Source of the DNA: Tragulus kanchil
Lineage: Eukaryota > Chordata > Mammalia > Artiodactyla > Tragulidae
Direction of reading: 5' to 3'
DNA length: 64,000 bases
NCBI GenBank assembly: GCA_022376925.1
Contig: JAIOJX010000003.1
Coordinates: 40,967,874-41,031,873, forward strand
The position numbers and the translations under genes are program-made. Position 1 is the first letter of the stretch; the number at the start of each line of letters is the position of its first letter. The notes under the pieces were generated by a model. That model was given only the letters and a program-made list of their open reading frames with translations, had not been told where the DNA came from and did no database searches. This document shows, in pieces, positions 26,781 to 38,920 of this stretch.

Positions 26781-28801
26781 CTATATCAACTCATCCTTCA
26801 TTGTCTACCAACCAAATAGTCTCCCAGAGGCTTTGTTAAGGCAGATTCCTGGCTGCTGTGAAGAGCTGGGCAGCTCCTTCCTAGGCTTTGCTGAGACTGG
26901 GAGGGGGCAAACCCAGCTGGAGGTTTCCAAGTATGGAAGCAAGTGCCTCACTGGGACTTGAGATCTGTGCTTGATTTGTAAACAAGCCACCAGCCCCCAT
27001 GAAAGGATTTTAAACTTGGACCAAATGTACTGAGCTTACTAGAAATACCAGAGTTCCTCCTGTTCTAAGCCATTAGGGTGCAAAAAAATCCCTTCATAAT
27101 ATGGACAAATCAAAAGCAAACGTTAAACCAAGTATCCTGCCACAGTGTTAATAATACTGTATTTTTCTAAGAGAGGAATATGACAGTGATTTTTATTCTT
27201 TTTATTACCTAACAAACTAGATAACATGGTATTTCTGAATGCTCATTAGTTAGCTTTACCGTACATTTATTTTTTCTTCTTGCAGTTGATTTGTCTGAGC
27301 AAATAGTTGTGATAAGAGGCTCATACATTCTATTTCTTAGAGTATTTTTCTTAAACAAAAAATAGAGTCAAGAAATGGGAGAAATAATTAGAGCTTCTCT
27401 ATACTGCGCTCTGTTGGTGTTATTTGGTAATAAAACATTTAATTTATGATGTGTTGAAGTAAGAGTGGTTTTCATTTAACTTGGGGAGAAAATCAACTCT
27501 ATGAATGGCAAAACTTGAAGGTTTAAAAATGATTTTAACCTTTGTCACCATGTAGGTAAAACATTTAAAAAACATGTTTCTTTTTCTGTGAGTTAGATTC
27601 CTATAATGACATGTGTTACATTTTATAACTGAGCCAAGAAACTGTTCTAGAAGCTCAGTCAAACTTAGTCATTTTAATTTTGGGGTTTAGTCTGTATTTG
27701 AGGGGAAAGTTGGCATTCTCAACATAATTTAAAATCAGATTCTAACAGTTCATTAAACCTGCCTTTCCAGAATCGCTCTTTGTCTTTTCCCCTCCTTTGC
27801 AAGGCATCTTCCCTTTCTGCCTGGAAAGACCTCCTAAGGGTAGGAGGCTATATCAACTCATCCTTCATTGTCTACCAACCAAATAGTCTCCCAGAGGCTT
27901 TGTTAAGGCAGATTCCTGGCTGCTGTGAAGAGCTGGGCAGCTCCTTCCTAGGCTTTGCTGAGACTGGGAGGGGGCAAACCCAGCTGGAGGTTTCCAAGTA
28001 TGGAAGCAAGTGCCTCACTGGGACTTGAGATCTGTGCTTGATTTGTAAACAAGCCACCAGCCCCCATGAAAGGATTTTAAACTTGGACCAAATGTACTGA
28101 GCTTACTAGAAATACCAGAGTTCCTCCTGTTCTAAGCCATTAGGGTGCAAAAAAATCCCTTCATAATATGGACAAATCAAAAGCAAACGTTAAACCAAGT
28201 ATCCTGCCACAGTGTTAATAATACTGTATTTTTCTAAGAGAGGAATATGACAGTGATTTTTATTCTTTTTATTACCTAACAAACTAGATAACATGGTATT
28301 TCTGAATGCTCATTAGTTAGCTTTACCGTACATTTATTTTTTCTTCTTGCAGTTGATTTGTCTGAGCAAATAGTTGTGATAAGAGGCTCATACATTCTAT
28401 TTCTTAGAGTATTTTTCTTAAACAAAAAATAGAGTCAAGAAATGGGAGAAATAATTAGAGCTTCTCTATACTGCGCTCTGTTGGTGTTATTTGGTAATAA
28501 AACATTTAATTTATGATGTGTTGAAGTAAGAGTGGTTTTCATTTAACTTGGGGAGAAAATCAACTCTATGAATGGCAAAACTTGAAGGTTTAAAAATGAT
28601 TTTAACCTTTGTCACCATGTAGGTAAAACATTTAAAAAACATGTTTCTTTTTCTGTGAGTTAGATTCCTATAATGACATGTGTTACATTTTATAACTGAG
28701 CCAAGAAACTGTTCTAGAAGCTCAGTCAAACTTAGTCATTTTAATTTTGGGGTTTAGTCTGTATTTGAGGGGAAAGTTGGCATTCTCAACATAATTTAAA
28801 A
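26666..28801 (+). repeat. Tandem duplication J (copies 26666-27734 and 27733-28801)
   Basis: Shift exactly 1067, the shortest unit. The join uses a 2-base overlap. The copies look identical by eye. Overlaps I by about 115 bases. Confidence 0.96.
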
Positions 28802-29640
28802 CATGAGCGACTGTTTTGGCCTGAAGCAAGCACTGATGTATGTGACTAGTTCTGTCTACTTTCCTAGGTTGTTGACTTCAGAAAATCCCCAAAGCTGTGG
28901 AAATTAGTCAAAAGTAACCTTGATTTAATCTTTTTATAAATGTTGCTGGAAATTCTATTGAACCCCATAGATGTAAGGTTTTCTTTCCAAGAGGTGGCAA
29001 ATGGAGCCAAACAAGTACCAGAACAGAAAGCAAATTGTTGTTCATTCTTTGATTATGACTTCAATTTAAGATTAAGAGCCTTCAGATTAAGAATTCGTTC
29101 TTAATGCAAGACTCTCATTGTTGTTTTTAAATACATTTGTGGTTGATAGCTAGACGTTTTTACTTGGTAAAGTATGCCATGAGACCAGAATTTACTGTCT
29201 AGTATTATAGTTTCTTTTTTTAAAAATTATTTAGACTTTGACAGCAATATGAAAATATATAAATTCTTGTTATCTGTTTTCCCCTTTATGGATTTCTGTA
29301 TGCCATACAACCTCCAGGGCTAAGGAAGAAAGAAACTTGCATTTCCTTGAACGATTTGCAAAAGTGTGATGAATTATTCCAGCCCCATATAAATTAATGT
29401 AACGTTTTCTTTCTCCAGTTTATTACCATCTGACCTCCAACCCAGAGGTCAGAGAATCGGACTGATTAGTTCACGTTCTTGGTCATTATTTCAAATGAAA
29501 GTTCAGAATGAGGGGATAATTGGCGATGTGGGTATTCTCATTTAATTATCCTCTATTGTTAAAAAATTAGGTTAGCAGTACTAAATGTGCTACAGTGGAG
29601 GCAGACTCTACCAGATGCCCTGTGTTGAACACTTTATAGC

Positions 29641-29673
29641 TGAATTTCCCTCTCTCCTTTTTTTTATTCTCAG
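29641..29673 (+). promoter_or_regulatory. KLF12: Splice acceptor tract of the KLF12 exon
   Basis: A run of pyrimidines with an eight-T stretch leads into TTCTCAG immediately before the exon. It is a strong consensus 3' splice site and fixes the exon start. The second copy is at 30751-30783. Confidence 0.85.
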
Positions 29674-29763
29674 AATATCAACACCTTCGAGAACAGAATG
29701 TTAATGCTTGATGGGATGCCGGCAGTCAGAGTCAAAACAGAGCTTTTGGAATCTGAACAAGGG
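29674..29763 (+). CDS. KLF12: KLF12 internal coding exon (first occurrence, 30 codons)
   Basis: This is the only coding exon I recognise. It starts after a pyrimidine-rich acceptor ending in CAG at 29671-29673 and stops before the donor GTAAGC at 29764. Frame 1 is open for exactly 30 codons, beginning NINTFENRML and ending LLESEQG. From family knowledge this matches the N-terminal region of Krueppel-like factor 12, upstream of the PVDLS CtBP-binding motif and the three C-terminal C2H2 zinc fingers, which are not in the window. KLF12 is a nuclear repressor of AP-2alpha-type promoters. Both exon ends are in phase 0, so the exon is symmetric. No other KLF12 exon is visible, as expected for a gene with very long introns. 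An identical copy with identical splice signals lies 1110 bases downstream inside duplication K. Gene identity rests on recalled protein similarity and the exact splice boundaries; I ran no search. Confidence 0.93.
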
Positions 29764-30783
29764 GTAAGCACAAGTTTCCGATGATGCCCCACCCCCTTCT
29801 CTCTCAGACAGTGGCCAGCATTGATGTCCAGAGAGTTCTGAGGTTTGTGGAACCCTTCTGATTTTTCACTTGTTTCAGCTTTTCTCACTTGAGTGAAATC
29901 CTCTGAGACCATGGGAGACTCTCACCCATTTGCAACTTCAAGTATTATACTAACTTAGAAAAGAGAGCTTCTTGGATTTAAGAAGACATTGTGACCATAT
30001 GGCTTTATTTTAATGGGTGCATGTTTTGAAAAACTATAAAAATCGAAAGCCAGGAGCAAGTGTTAAGAAAAATAAGATGGGACTATAACCTCAATGTCAA
30101 AAGAGTTGGTTTCTTATTCAGAACAGGTATGGGAGTGTTTACTGTTTGTTGGATGGGTCAAAAAATTGTTGTATTATGTTAAAGATAAGCCTTCAGATTA
30201 AGAATTGTTCTTAATGCAAGACTCTCATTGTTGTTTTTAAATACATTTGTGGTTGATAGCTAGACGTTTTTACTTGGTAAAGTATGCCATGAGACCAGAA
30301 TTTACTGTCTAGTATTATAGTTTCTTTTTTTAAAAATTATTTAGACTTTGACAGCAATATGAAAATATATAAATTCTTGTTATCTGTTTTCCCCTTTATG
30401 GATTTCTGTATGCCATACAACCTCCAGGGCTAAGGAAGAAAGAAACTTGCATTTCCTTGAACGATTTGCAAAAGTGTGATGAATTATTCCAGCCCCATAT
30501 AAATTAATGTAACGTTTTCTTTCTCCAGTTTATTACCATCTGACCTCCAACCCAGAGGTCAGAGAATTGGACTGATTAGTTCACGTTCTTGGTCATTATT
30601 TCAAATGAAAGTTCAGAATGAGGGGATAATTGGCGATGTGGGTATTCTCATTTAATTATCCTCTATTGTTAAAAAATTAGGTTAGCAGTACTAAATGTGC
30701 TACAGTGGAGGCAGACTCTACCAGATGCCCTGTGTTGAACACTTTATAGCTGAATTTCCCTCTCTCCTTTTTTTTATTCTCAG

Positions 30784-30873
30784 AATATCAACACCTTCGA
30801 GAACAGAATGTTAATGCTTGATGGGATGCCGGCAGTCAGAGTCAAAACAGAGCTTTTGGAATCTGAACAAGGG
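30784..30873 (+). CDS. KLF12: KLF12 internal coding exon (second occurrence, in duplication K)
   Basis: This is a base-for-base repeat of the exon at 29674-29763, with the same acceptor tract and the same GTAAGC donor. If the duplication were real, splicing both copies would add 30 residues in frame, because the exon is phase 0 at both ends. KLF12 in other mammals, as I know it, carries this segment once. The surrounding repeat K has the garbled junction seen at many other duplications here, so this copy is more likely an assembly duplicate than a second functional exon. Confidence 0.8.
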
Positions 30874-30938
30874 GTAAGCACAAGTTTCCGATGATGCCCC
30901 ACCCCCTTCTCTCTCAGACAGTGGCCAGCATTGATGTC

Positions 30939-33156
30939 CAGAGAGTTCTGAGGTTTGTGGAACCCTTCTGATTTTTCACTTGTTTCAGCTTTTCTCACTT
31001 GAGTGAAATCCTCTGAGACCATGGGAGACTCTCACCCATTTGCAACTTCAAGTATTATACTAACTTAGAAAAGAGAGCTTCTTGGATTTAAGAAGACATT
31101 GTGACCATATGGCTTTATTTTAATGGGTGCATGTTTTGAAAAACTATAAAAATCGAAAGCCAGGAGCAAGTGTTAAGAAAAATAAGATGGGACTATAACC
31201 TCAATGTCAAAAGAGTTGGTTTCTTATTCAGACTACAGGTATGGGAGTGTTTACTGTTTGTTGGATGGATTTCTCTTTTGACATTTGTGTTCACCCTCTT
31301 TTTATAGTTGATGAGATTTAGGTCAGTGAGTTGGAAAAGCACATAAAAACAAAAGAAAGCTTACTGGACAGTAACATAGCCAAACTGACAGTTTATGGCT
31401 ACTGAAAATACAAAGAAATAAGAGCACTGCTAAATTTTTTTTATAAGGATTTTATGATTGTTAGCATTTATATGCATAGCCTCACGTATAAAAATCGTCA
31501 TCAGGGCAATGTGACTGCCTGCCACATTGGCTGAGCACCTTTTATGTTTAAGGGAGAAAGCACTGCCAGCCTGTCTTATTAAGCCAACATCACAGAGGAA
31601 GTACACATGACAACTCCCCCCAAATAGGAGGGGGATATAAATTAAATAAATATCTAATCCTAATCTTATTCATGTATCCTCTATTCAAAAAAACAAAAAT
31701 CAGAACAAAGTCTTAGCATTGTTTTGTAATTGAGCAAATCAAAAGAAATTTTTAAGTGTGAGTCAAATCTCACCGTTACAAACATCAGTGTGTGTGAGTT
31801 CTTCTGGGACCCTATTCAAGAGGTTAGGATGCTGATGTAGCAAAAGGATTTCGTAATGAGGACAGTCAAGGGCAAGGATCTTGATGGTTGCATTCAGAGG
31901 GTCCTCTGGCAAAGTCCCATTCCTGAGTGCTATGTGGCAGGCTGTGTGGTGTGTAATATTTCTCTTCCATCTAAGCCTGAGTCTGAAACGGACCCCCATC
32001 ACATAGAGGATATCAGTTCATCTTAAAGATTTATTTATTTTATTTATTGATGTGCCAGAGAGTTCTGAGGTTTGTGGAACCCTTCTGATTTTTCACTTGT
32101 TTCAGCTTTTCTCACTTGAGTGAAATCCTCTGAGACCATGGGAGACTCTCACCCATTTGCAACTTCAAGTATTATACTAACTTAGAAAAGAGAGCTTCTT
32201 GGATTTAAGAAGACATTGTGACCATATGGCTTTATTTTAATGGGTGCATGTTTTGAAAAACTATAAAAATCGAAAGCCAGGAGCAAGTGTTAAGAAAAAT
32301 AAGATGGGACTATAACCTCAATGTCAAAAGAGTTGGTTTCTTATTCAGACTACAGGTATGGGAGTGTTTACTGTTTGTTGGATGGATTTCTCTTTTGACA
32401 TTTGTGTTCACCCTCTTTTTATAGTTGATGAGATTTAGGTCAGTGAGTTGGAAAAGCACATAAAAACAAAAGAAAGCTTACTGGACAGTAACATAGCCAA
32501 ACTGACAGTTTATGGCTACTGAAAATACAAAGAAATAAGAGCACTGCTAAATTTTTTTTATAAGGATTTTATGATTGTTAGCATTTATATGCATAGCCTC
32601 ACGTATAAAAATCGTCATCAGGGCAATGTGACTGCCTGCCACATTGGCTGAGCACCTTTTATGTTTAAGGGAGAAAGCACTGCCAGCCTGTCTTATTAAG
32701 CCAACATCACAGAGGAAGTACACATGACAACTCCCCCCAAATAGGAGGGGGATATAAATTAAATAAATATCTAATCCTAATCTTATTCATGTATCCTCTA
32801 TTCAAAAAAACAAAAATCAGAACAAAGTCTTAGCATTGTTTTGTAATTGAGCAAATCAAAAGAAATTTTTAAGTGTGAGTCAAATCTCACCGTTACAAAC
32901 ATCAGTGTGTGTGAGTTCTTCTGGGACCCTATTCAAGAGGTTAGGATGCTGATGTAGCAAAAGGATTTCGTAATGAGGACAGTCAAGGGCAAGGATCTTG
33001 ATGGTTGCATTCAGAGGGTCCTCTGGCAAAGTCCCATTCCTGAGTGCTATGTGGCAGGCTGTGTGGTGTGTAATATTTCTCTTCCATCTAAGCCTGAGTC
33101 TGAAACGGACCCCCATCACATAGAGGATATCAGTTCATCTTAAAGATTTATTTATT
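30939..33156 (+). repeat. Tandem duplication L (copies 30939-32040 and 32055-33156)
   Basis: Shift about 1116. A short T/A-rich linker at 32041-32054. Copy 1 starts inside copy 2 of K (overlap about 330 bases), so CCAGAGAGTTCTGAGG is present three times. Confidence 0.96.
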
Positions 33157-33464
33157 TATATTTATTTTCGGTGGGGGACGGGTTGGGGAGGGAGGGGAGC
33201 AGGCGGGCCACTTCTATTGGTCTTTCATTTATCTATTTTCATCCGTCTTTGTTCTTTGTCTCCTATGGGCCTCCCATCGCGGTGGCATCTGTCGTCGCAG
33301 AGCACCGGCTCTGGGTGCTTGCGCTCCAGAGCTCCGGCTCGGTAATTGGACACATCAGTCCAGCCGCTCCGCGGCACGTGGGATCTTCCCAGGTCAGGGA
33401 TCGAACCGGCGCCCCTTGCACTGCAAGGCGGTGTCCTTACCCACTGGACCACCAGGGGAAGCCC
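33142..33464 (-). mobile_element. Young CHR-like SINE with G/C-rich tail extension
   Basis: Reads GGACCACCAGGGGAAGCCC at its right end (head on the - strand). Flanked by the target duplication TCAGTTCATCTT at 33130-33141 and 33465-33476. The body is CpG-rich, suggesting a recent insertion. Confidence 0.92.
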
Positions 33465-34272
33465 TCAGTTCATCTTTATGTTCACTGCAGACCGTGGGAG
33501 CTCTGAAATGAACACTGTGGAGTATGTCAACTGAAAATACAGCCCCGTCGTTCTCTAGGTGATGTCATGACTTGAGGCATCGAGGTTCAAGCCGTAGCTC
33601 ATGAGGAGAAAAGACTATATGTCAGTTATTAGTAACTGTTTCCTCACAGTAGACACACCTCCAGGAAGGGTCCTGAGTTTGCCTGGATTTTGTAGCCTGA
33701 CACTCATCAAGCTAAATTCTGTATCCTGCAAATGAGTTAGTTTTTTACCTTTATTATTCAGCTTAACGACAGAAGAACATGCTTTATTCTTTTGCAGTTC
33801 TGTTTTCTTAATCTAAATGCATTAGCATCAGTTTAATAAAATACATCTATACACACCCTGTGTTTAAGGAAAATACAGACCATGACATCTTATTTGGGGA
33901 AGACAGCCTGATGGAAAAGTGAAAATGATATATAGCCCCTTTTTTAGTTTAATAAAATTTACATCTATGTTTTGTAATTGAGCAAATCAAAAGAAATTTT
34001 TAAGTGTGAGTCAAATCTCACCGTTACAAACATCAGTGTGTGTGAGTTCTTCTGGGACCCTATTCAAGAGGTTAGGATGCTGATGTAGCAAAAGGATTTC
34101 GTAATGAGGACAGTCAAGGGCAAGGATCTTGATGGTTGCATTCAGAGGGTCCTCTGGCAAAGTCCCATTCCTGAGTGCTATGTGGCAGGCTGTGTGGTGT
34201 GTAATATTTCTCTTCCATCTAAGCCTGAGTCTGAAACGGACCCCCATCACATAGAGGATATCAGTTCATCTT

Positions 34273-34595
34273 AAAGATTTATTTATTTATATTTATTTTC
34301 GGTGGGGGACGGGTTGGGGAGGGAGGGGAGCAGGCGGGCCACTTCTATTGGTCTTTCATTTATCTATTTTCATCCGTCTTTGTTCTTTGTCTCCTATGGG
34401 CCTCCCATCGCGGTGGCATCTGTCGTCGCAGAGCACCGGCTCTGGGTGCTTGCGCTCCAGAGCTCCGGCTCGGTAATTGGACACATCAGTCCAGCCGCTC
34501 CGCGGCACGTGGGATCTTCCCAGGTCAGGGATCGAACCGGCGCCCCTTGCACTGCAAGGCGGTGTCCTTACCCACTGGACCACCAGGGGAAGCCC
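34273..34595 (-). mobile_element. CHR-like SINE, copy from duplication M
   Basis: Same insertion as 33142-33464, including its target duplication, repeated 1131 bases downstream. Confidence 0.9.
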
Positions 34596-35905
34596 TCAGT
34601 TCATCTTTATGTTCACTGCAGACCGTGGGAGCTCTGAAATGAACACTGTGGAGTATGTCAACTGAAAATACAGCCCCGTCGTTCTCTAGGTGATGTCATG
34701 ACTTGAGGCATCGAGGTTCAAGCCGTAGCTCATGAGGAGAAAAGACTATATGTCAGTTATTAGTAACTGTTTCCTCACAGTAGACACACCTCCAGGAAGG
34801 GTCCTGAGTTTGCCTGGATTTTGTAGCCTGACACTCATCAAGCTAAATTCTGTATCCTGCAAATGAGTTAGTTTTTTTACCTTTATTATTCAGCTTAACG
34901 ACAGAAGAACATGCTTTATTCTTTTGCAGTTCTGTTTTCTTAATCTAAATGCATTAGCATCAGTTTAATAAAATACATCTATACACACCCTGTGTTTAAG
35001 GAAAAATACAGACCATGACATCTTATTTGGGGAAGACAGCCTGATGGAAAAGTGAAAATGATATATAGCAAATTCACACTGTTGCTTTTGTTTCACAATG
35101 TGTTCTTCAATTTGAAGAGCAGTAAATCTGTTCAACTCAGATGTTGAAAGAAGGCAAAAAAAAAAACCCAGAATATACTGTGTGTACAGAAACCCAGTTA
35201 GAATATACTACCTGGCCTGCTCATCAAAGCCGGCAGAATCGTCACCAGACTTGAAATCTTTAAGAACATCTAGATACTTCTCTCCCCTTTACCATCATTT
35301 TTCAATTTTAAGGTCAGGCTGCTATGAAAGATTTAGGTACCTAAAGAAAAAAAGCCAATATTCCCAGGGGGTTTTACAATGTGAATAAGAAACTTGTTAC
35401 TTATAGAAAGTGTTTTTTGGTCCTCAAATAGTGACAGGAAAAATGGTAGGTTCTAGGTTTTACTTAATTTGTTAAAATTGAGTCATTAAAATCAATTTTC
35501 TACCTTGTGAATGGAGCTGATGTTGGTATTTTAGCCCTGATTTAGATTTTGTACGTTGGAGGGGAATAGAAGCTGAATTTATTTTTCTTAGCATTATTCT
35601 TTTCTTTAATATATGACAGATACAACTGCATTCTCTTTGACAGTAAAACTTTAGGAGACACTGACCATGGTATTTAAAGAAGTGTATTATGATCGATTAT
35701 TTATAGAATATAATTAATTATATTTAGTTGTTTAGATTACTTTAGGTCAACTCTTCTTCAAGGCGATCAAATCGAGAATTTCAGTGAACTTCATTTTTGG
35801 TTCCTTTCCTGGACTGTTTCCTGAGAATGTTAGGATGGGTGATAATCCTGTGGAATTTCAGAATCTCAGAACTATTGTAAGATAAGAAGTGCTAGAGTAT
35901 AAGGT

Positions 35906-35922
35906 TTTTTTTTTTTTTTTTC
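35906..35922. repeat. Poly-T run, possible tail of the TMEM230 retrocopy
   Basis: A 17-18-base T run that would be a poly-A tail on the - strand. No AATAAA-type signal is visible close to it, so the link to the retrocopy is tentative. Confidence 0.4.
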
Positions 35923-36370
35923 CCCAGGTGTACCACATTGATACTTGATTTTGGCAAGGTTTTCCACTAGAACACAAGGTGATAGTATAGGGATAAGACA
36001 GCTAAGATAGTTTCAAAATAAATTACTTAGTAATAAGAAATCTGACATAGTGAATTCTTCCATTTGCCACAAGAACATATGGACAATGACTAGAAGAACG
36101 CTCAGCTCTAAAAAGGGTGGTGGCAGCAACCCCTTCCACTACAGAATCACCTCTCGCTTTCCCAAACAATTAACCTTGCTACCATCCTATGATACATATT
36201 CATGGGGGAAAACCTTGTCAGGAGCGTTTGCCAGGGCCAGGAAATGAAAAACAGAGAATGCCTAATGACAGTTACTTGTGAGCCCCATTAACATCGTTAA
36301 GGATGGACCCGTAAAATCTGGCCACTGTTTTGTCCAACATTCTCAAACTGCAGACCTCCTTAGCCGTTAG

Positions 36371-37258
36371 CCATAATTCCTGTGCAATGTCTTCAAGCTA
36401 AGCTCAGTTCCATCTGTAACTCTTTCTTCAGGGCTGAGATGGTGCTAGTCATTGAAGTCTGGAATGTCAGCGTAGGCATATCCCCCACAGCCTTTGGATG
36501 CATAGTAGGTAATGCACAGGTGGTAAAATTCTGGCAGGAACACCAGGACACCAGTGATCAGGACAGAAACGGCCTGGTTGCCCACCCCTCCCTTTGCTGA
36601 TATAGCCGGCCAGCAGGAGGGAGCCTATGATAATGAGAAGGGCACCAATCAAAAACAAAACTGTAGCAAGCACAGTGGCCTTATATAGGATCATATGTAG
36701 GCCTTATATAGAAGGGCTTTTCTTTTTTTTGTTGTTGTTAATTTGGGCCTCTTTTATTGGTCTTTCATTTATTAATTTTCATCTATCTTTGTTCTTCGGC
36801 CTGTGTGGACCTCCCATTGCAATGGCCTCTCCTGTAGCAGAGCACCGGCTCCGGGCACATGTGCTCCAGAGCACTGGCTTGCAGTTGGACACACAGTGAT
36901 CCAGCCACTCTGCCGCATGTGGGTTCTTCCCAGGCTAGGGATCGAACCGGCACCCCTTGCACTGCAAGACGGACTCTTTACCCACTGGACCACCAGGGAA
37001 GCCCAGGAGGGCTTTTCTTAAACTGAAGATCAATGTGGCCATCGTCTGTGCTAGAGAGTCTTGAGTATTTCGCTTTGTTACTGGGGACTCCCATAGATAG
37101 GTTGGTACGAGACAGCATGGTAACCCACTGACACGGCTACAGTCTGAGCCTCGGTTAAGCCATCAATGCTCTGACAGCTCACTCTCAGTTGGCAGCAGGA
37201 GCGCCAGTGGCCTCATTGTACTCCTCCCCCAACTGCCGCCCTGCCCCGGCCGGCTGGG
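36371..37258 (-). pseudogene. TMEM230P: TMEM230 processed pseudogene, split by a CHR-like SINE
   Basis: Read on the - strand, the remnant coding region starts with ATG at 37118-37116 (LSRTNL, then [11 protein letters not shown] and DLQFKK). It is interrupted by a SINE at 36725-37005 and resumes at about 36683 with [20 protein letters not shown] and GYISKG. It then shifts frame and continues through FYHL, YYASKG and IPDF to a TAG at 36447-36445. This matches TMEM230, a small two-pass membrane protein of about 120 residues found on secretory and recycling vesicles. No introns remain, so it is a retrocopy. Defects are an in-frame TAA next to the SINE caused by a short local duplication (ATATAAGGCC occurs twice), a frameshift after GYISKG, and the SINE itself. 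GC-rich sequence right of the ATG to about 37258 looks like 5' UTR. The 3' UTR runs left to at least 36371 and possibly to the poly-T at 35906-35922. A short repeat, GTGCTAGA, near both outer ends could be a target-site duplication. Confidence 0.88.
36725..37005 (-). mobile_element. CHR-like SINE inside the TMEM230 pseudogene
   Basis: Head at right (ACCAGGGAAGCCC). Target duplication GAAGGGCTTTTCTT at 36711-36724, matched by GGAGGGCTTTTCTT at 37006-37019. Short-tail form without the G/C-rich extension. Confidence 0.9.
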
Positions 37259-37834
37259 TGCTAGAAATCTATAAAGATTTCTTAATTTCCATGTTAGAGA
37301 ACTCTTTCCTCATTGGGTATTAATGATTGGTTGAAGGTTGATTCTTCATCAGAAAATGCAAACATATTGGTGAAATTAAAATCATCACACATATGATTAT
37401 AGACTTTTGAAAAAGATGAGATGTTACAGTGAACAACAATTATAGAAATGTTATCGTTACATCCTCGCCGTGAATGGAAAACCTAAAGCTGGTGCATTGG
37501 TGAGTTTCTGTCATCACTCTGGAAACCTAGTTTTAAGATGTTTCCATCAGTGTTTAGGGCAAGGAAAGTGAAGCTGCCTTTCAGGCTTCAGGCAGCATTG
37601 TAAGATCTGCTCCTGTCCATGGACCTCCTGTCTCAGGGCACCATGAAGGCATCTGTTCCTTCTCTCCTCACTATAAATAGTCCCTTAGGTCTCCTGCTCT
37701 CAGCTGGCCTCTGCACGTGCCTCTGCCCCTCCAAGGAATTCAAGACGGATGAGCCCATTTTAGAGCTTAAAGTAAGAATGTGGAACAGGCCAAGGTTGGC
37801 CACTCTGCTTTCTCTCTGAAGAGTTCTGGCTTCA

Positions 37835-37985
37835 CCTTGCCTCATATTGCTTTAATAGTTTTAGGATATGGGTATGTGGTCCCATCTTTTCCATTACATT
37901 GTAAGCCCGTAAAAAGCAAGGACTATTTCTTGCCTTTTCCTTGGAGTTCCTGGCACTTCATAAATGCTTGGTTAATACATGTTCT
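37835..37985 (+). mobile_element. L2-like fragment
   Basis: CATTGTAAGCCCGTAAAAAG through GTTCCTGGCACTTCATAAAT resembles the L2 3' end. Weak match. Confidence 0.4.
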
Positions 37986-38230
37986 ATGCAGCTCATCCAG
38001 ATAGTTTAGCTGTCATGGTACAAAATACAAAACCAGTCAACAGTTAGTTCTACACCTGCTCTGTCTACTTGATAGGGTTGTTGTGAACATAAAGATAGGC
38101 ACTGGAAATACTGAAAATAAGACATTCCCATTGCTGACAGTTTTCATCTCGCAGCCATGTGAACCAGATAGACAAGGGTGGCAGATGCAAATCACCTCTG
38201 TGTGCCGTTCCTTCTGTTTGGAACCTTTGA

Positions 38231-38440
38231 AAGTGAAAGTGTTTGTTGCTCAGTCCTCTCTGACTCTTTGTGACTCTGTGGACTGTAACCCACCAGGCCC
38301 TCCTGTCCATGGGTTTCTCCAGGCAAGAATACTGGAGTAGGTTGCCATTCTCTTCTCCAGGAGAACTTCCCCATTCAGGGATCAAACCCGGGTCTTTGGC
38401 ATGGCAGGCAGATTCCTTACCAGCTGAGATACCAGGAAAG
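38231..38440 (-). mobile_element. Bov-tA SINE
   Basis: Antisense, AAGTGAAAGTGTTTGTTGCT through CAGGCAAGAATACTGGAGTA to AGATACCAGGAAAG. Confidence 0.9.
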
Positions 38441-38920
38441 TGGTTTGTGGTGGTGAAGTTGACCATTATTGCAGTCTCCTGAAATATGACTTCGGTTTTC
38501 TCCAGGCTTCTTGGTAGTGCAGCACATGCTGCCCCGTGGTCCGTTGCAGGGTCATGTGCTCCTGTGATTCACTTCAGGGGCCCAGCGTGGAGTGGTCGAG
38601 TGACTTTTGCTGTGGCTAGAGCTTCTCAAAGGCTGTCAGCCTTTGGATGTTCTCATGTGTTGCTCAACCCAGGACTGAAGCAGGAAGACGAATGCTGGAA
38701 CTCTTAACACCCAGAGATAAGGTGGTGTGCAGAGAATGGGCGCCCCTGCAAAGACATAGAACGTGATTTTATTCCTAGACCCAGATAGAACAGCATTGAC
38801 AAGAAACTGCCCACCTCCAGGCCTCTGTGTCTTCATCCAAGCAGTGGGATATTGAAATGAGGCCTTCCAGATTCCGTCTGACTGGTCTCTGGTTCTGGTA
38901 CCAGGCATGGAGTGAGAGAA

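Larger units (their letters stand above)
1..29673 (+). other. KLF12: KLF12 intron upstream of the exon
   Basis: The whole stretch before the exon appears to be intronic. No other exon, CpG island or RNA gene was recognised. Parts with no recognised element are roughly 1-93, 188-595, 1395-4394 (mostly duplication A), 9191-11254, 11481-15900 (mostly D and E), 20226-20673, 20821-21996 and 22367-29640. These are AT-rich and carry many stops. Confidence 0.75.
29078..31268 (+). repeat. Tandem duplication K, carries the KLF12 exon (copies 29078-30156 and 30189-31268)
   Basis: Shift about 1110-1112. The 32-base linker at 30157-30188 is a garbled echo of the sequence left of copy 1 (about 29030-29077). 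Differences include missing bases at the junction side of both copies (about 30130 and 30206). Each copy holds one KLF12 exon with both splice sites. Confidence 0.97.
32838..35069 (+). repeat. Tandem duplication M (copies 32838-33936 and 33969-35069)
   Basis: Shift about 1131-1133. The 32-base linker at 33937-33968 repeats nearby AGTTTAATAAAAT sequence in garbled form. Carries a young CHR-like SINE in each copy. Confidence 0.96.

Noticed and set aside
29670..31022. 80-codon - strand ORFs starting MVSEDFTQVRK
   Set aside because: They overlap the KLF12 exon antisense and extend into intron. No supporting features.
33171..34637. Recurrent ORFs of 60-160 codons with similar proteins at about 33171, 34302, 40253, 59725 and 60870
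   Set aside because: They are translations of the CHR-like SINE and its flanks. The shared residues come from the SINE, and there is no gene structure around them.
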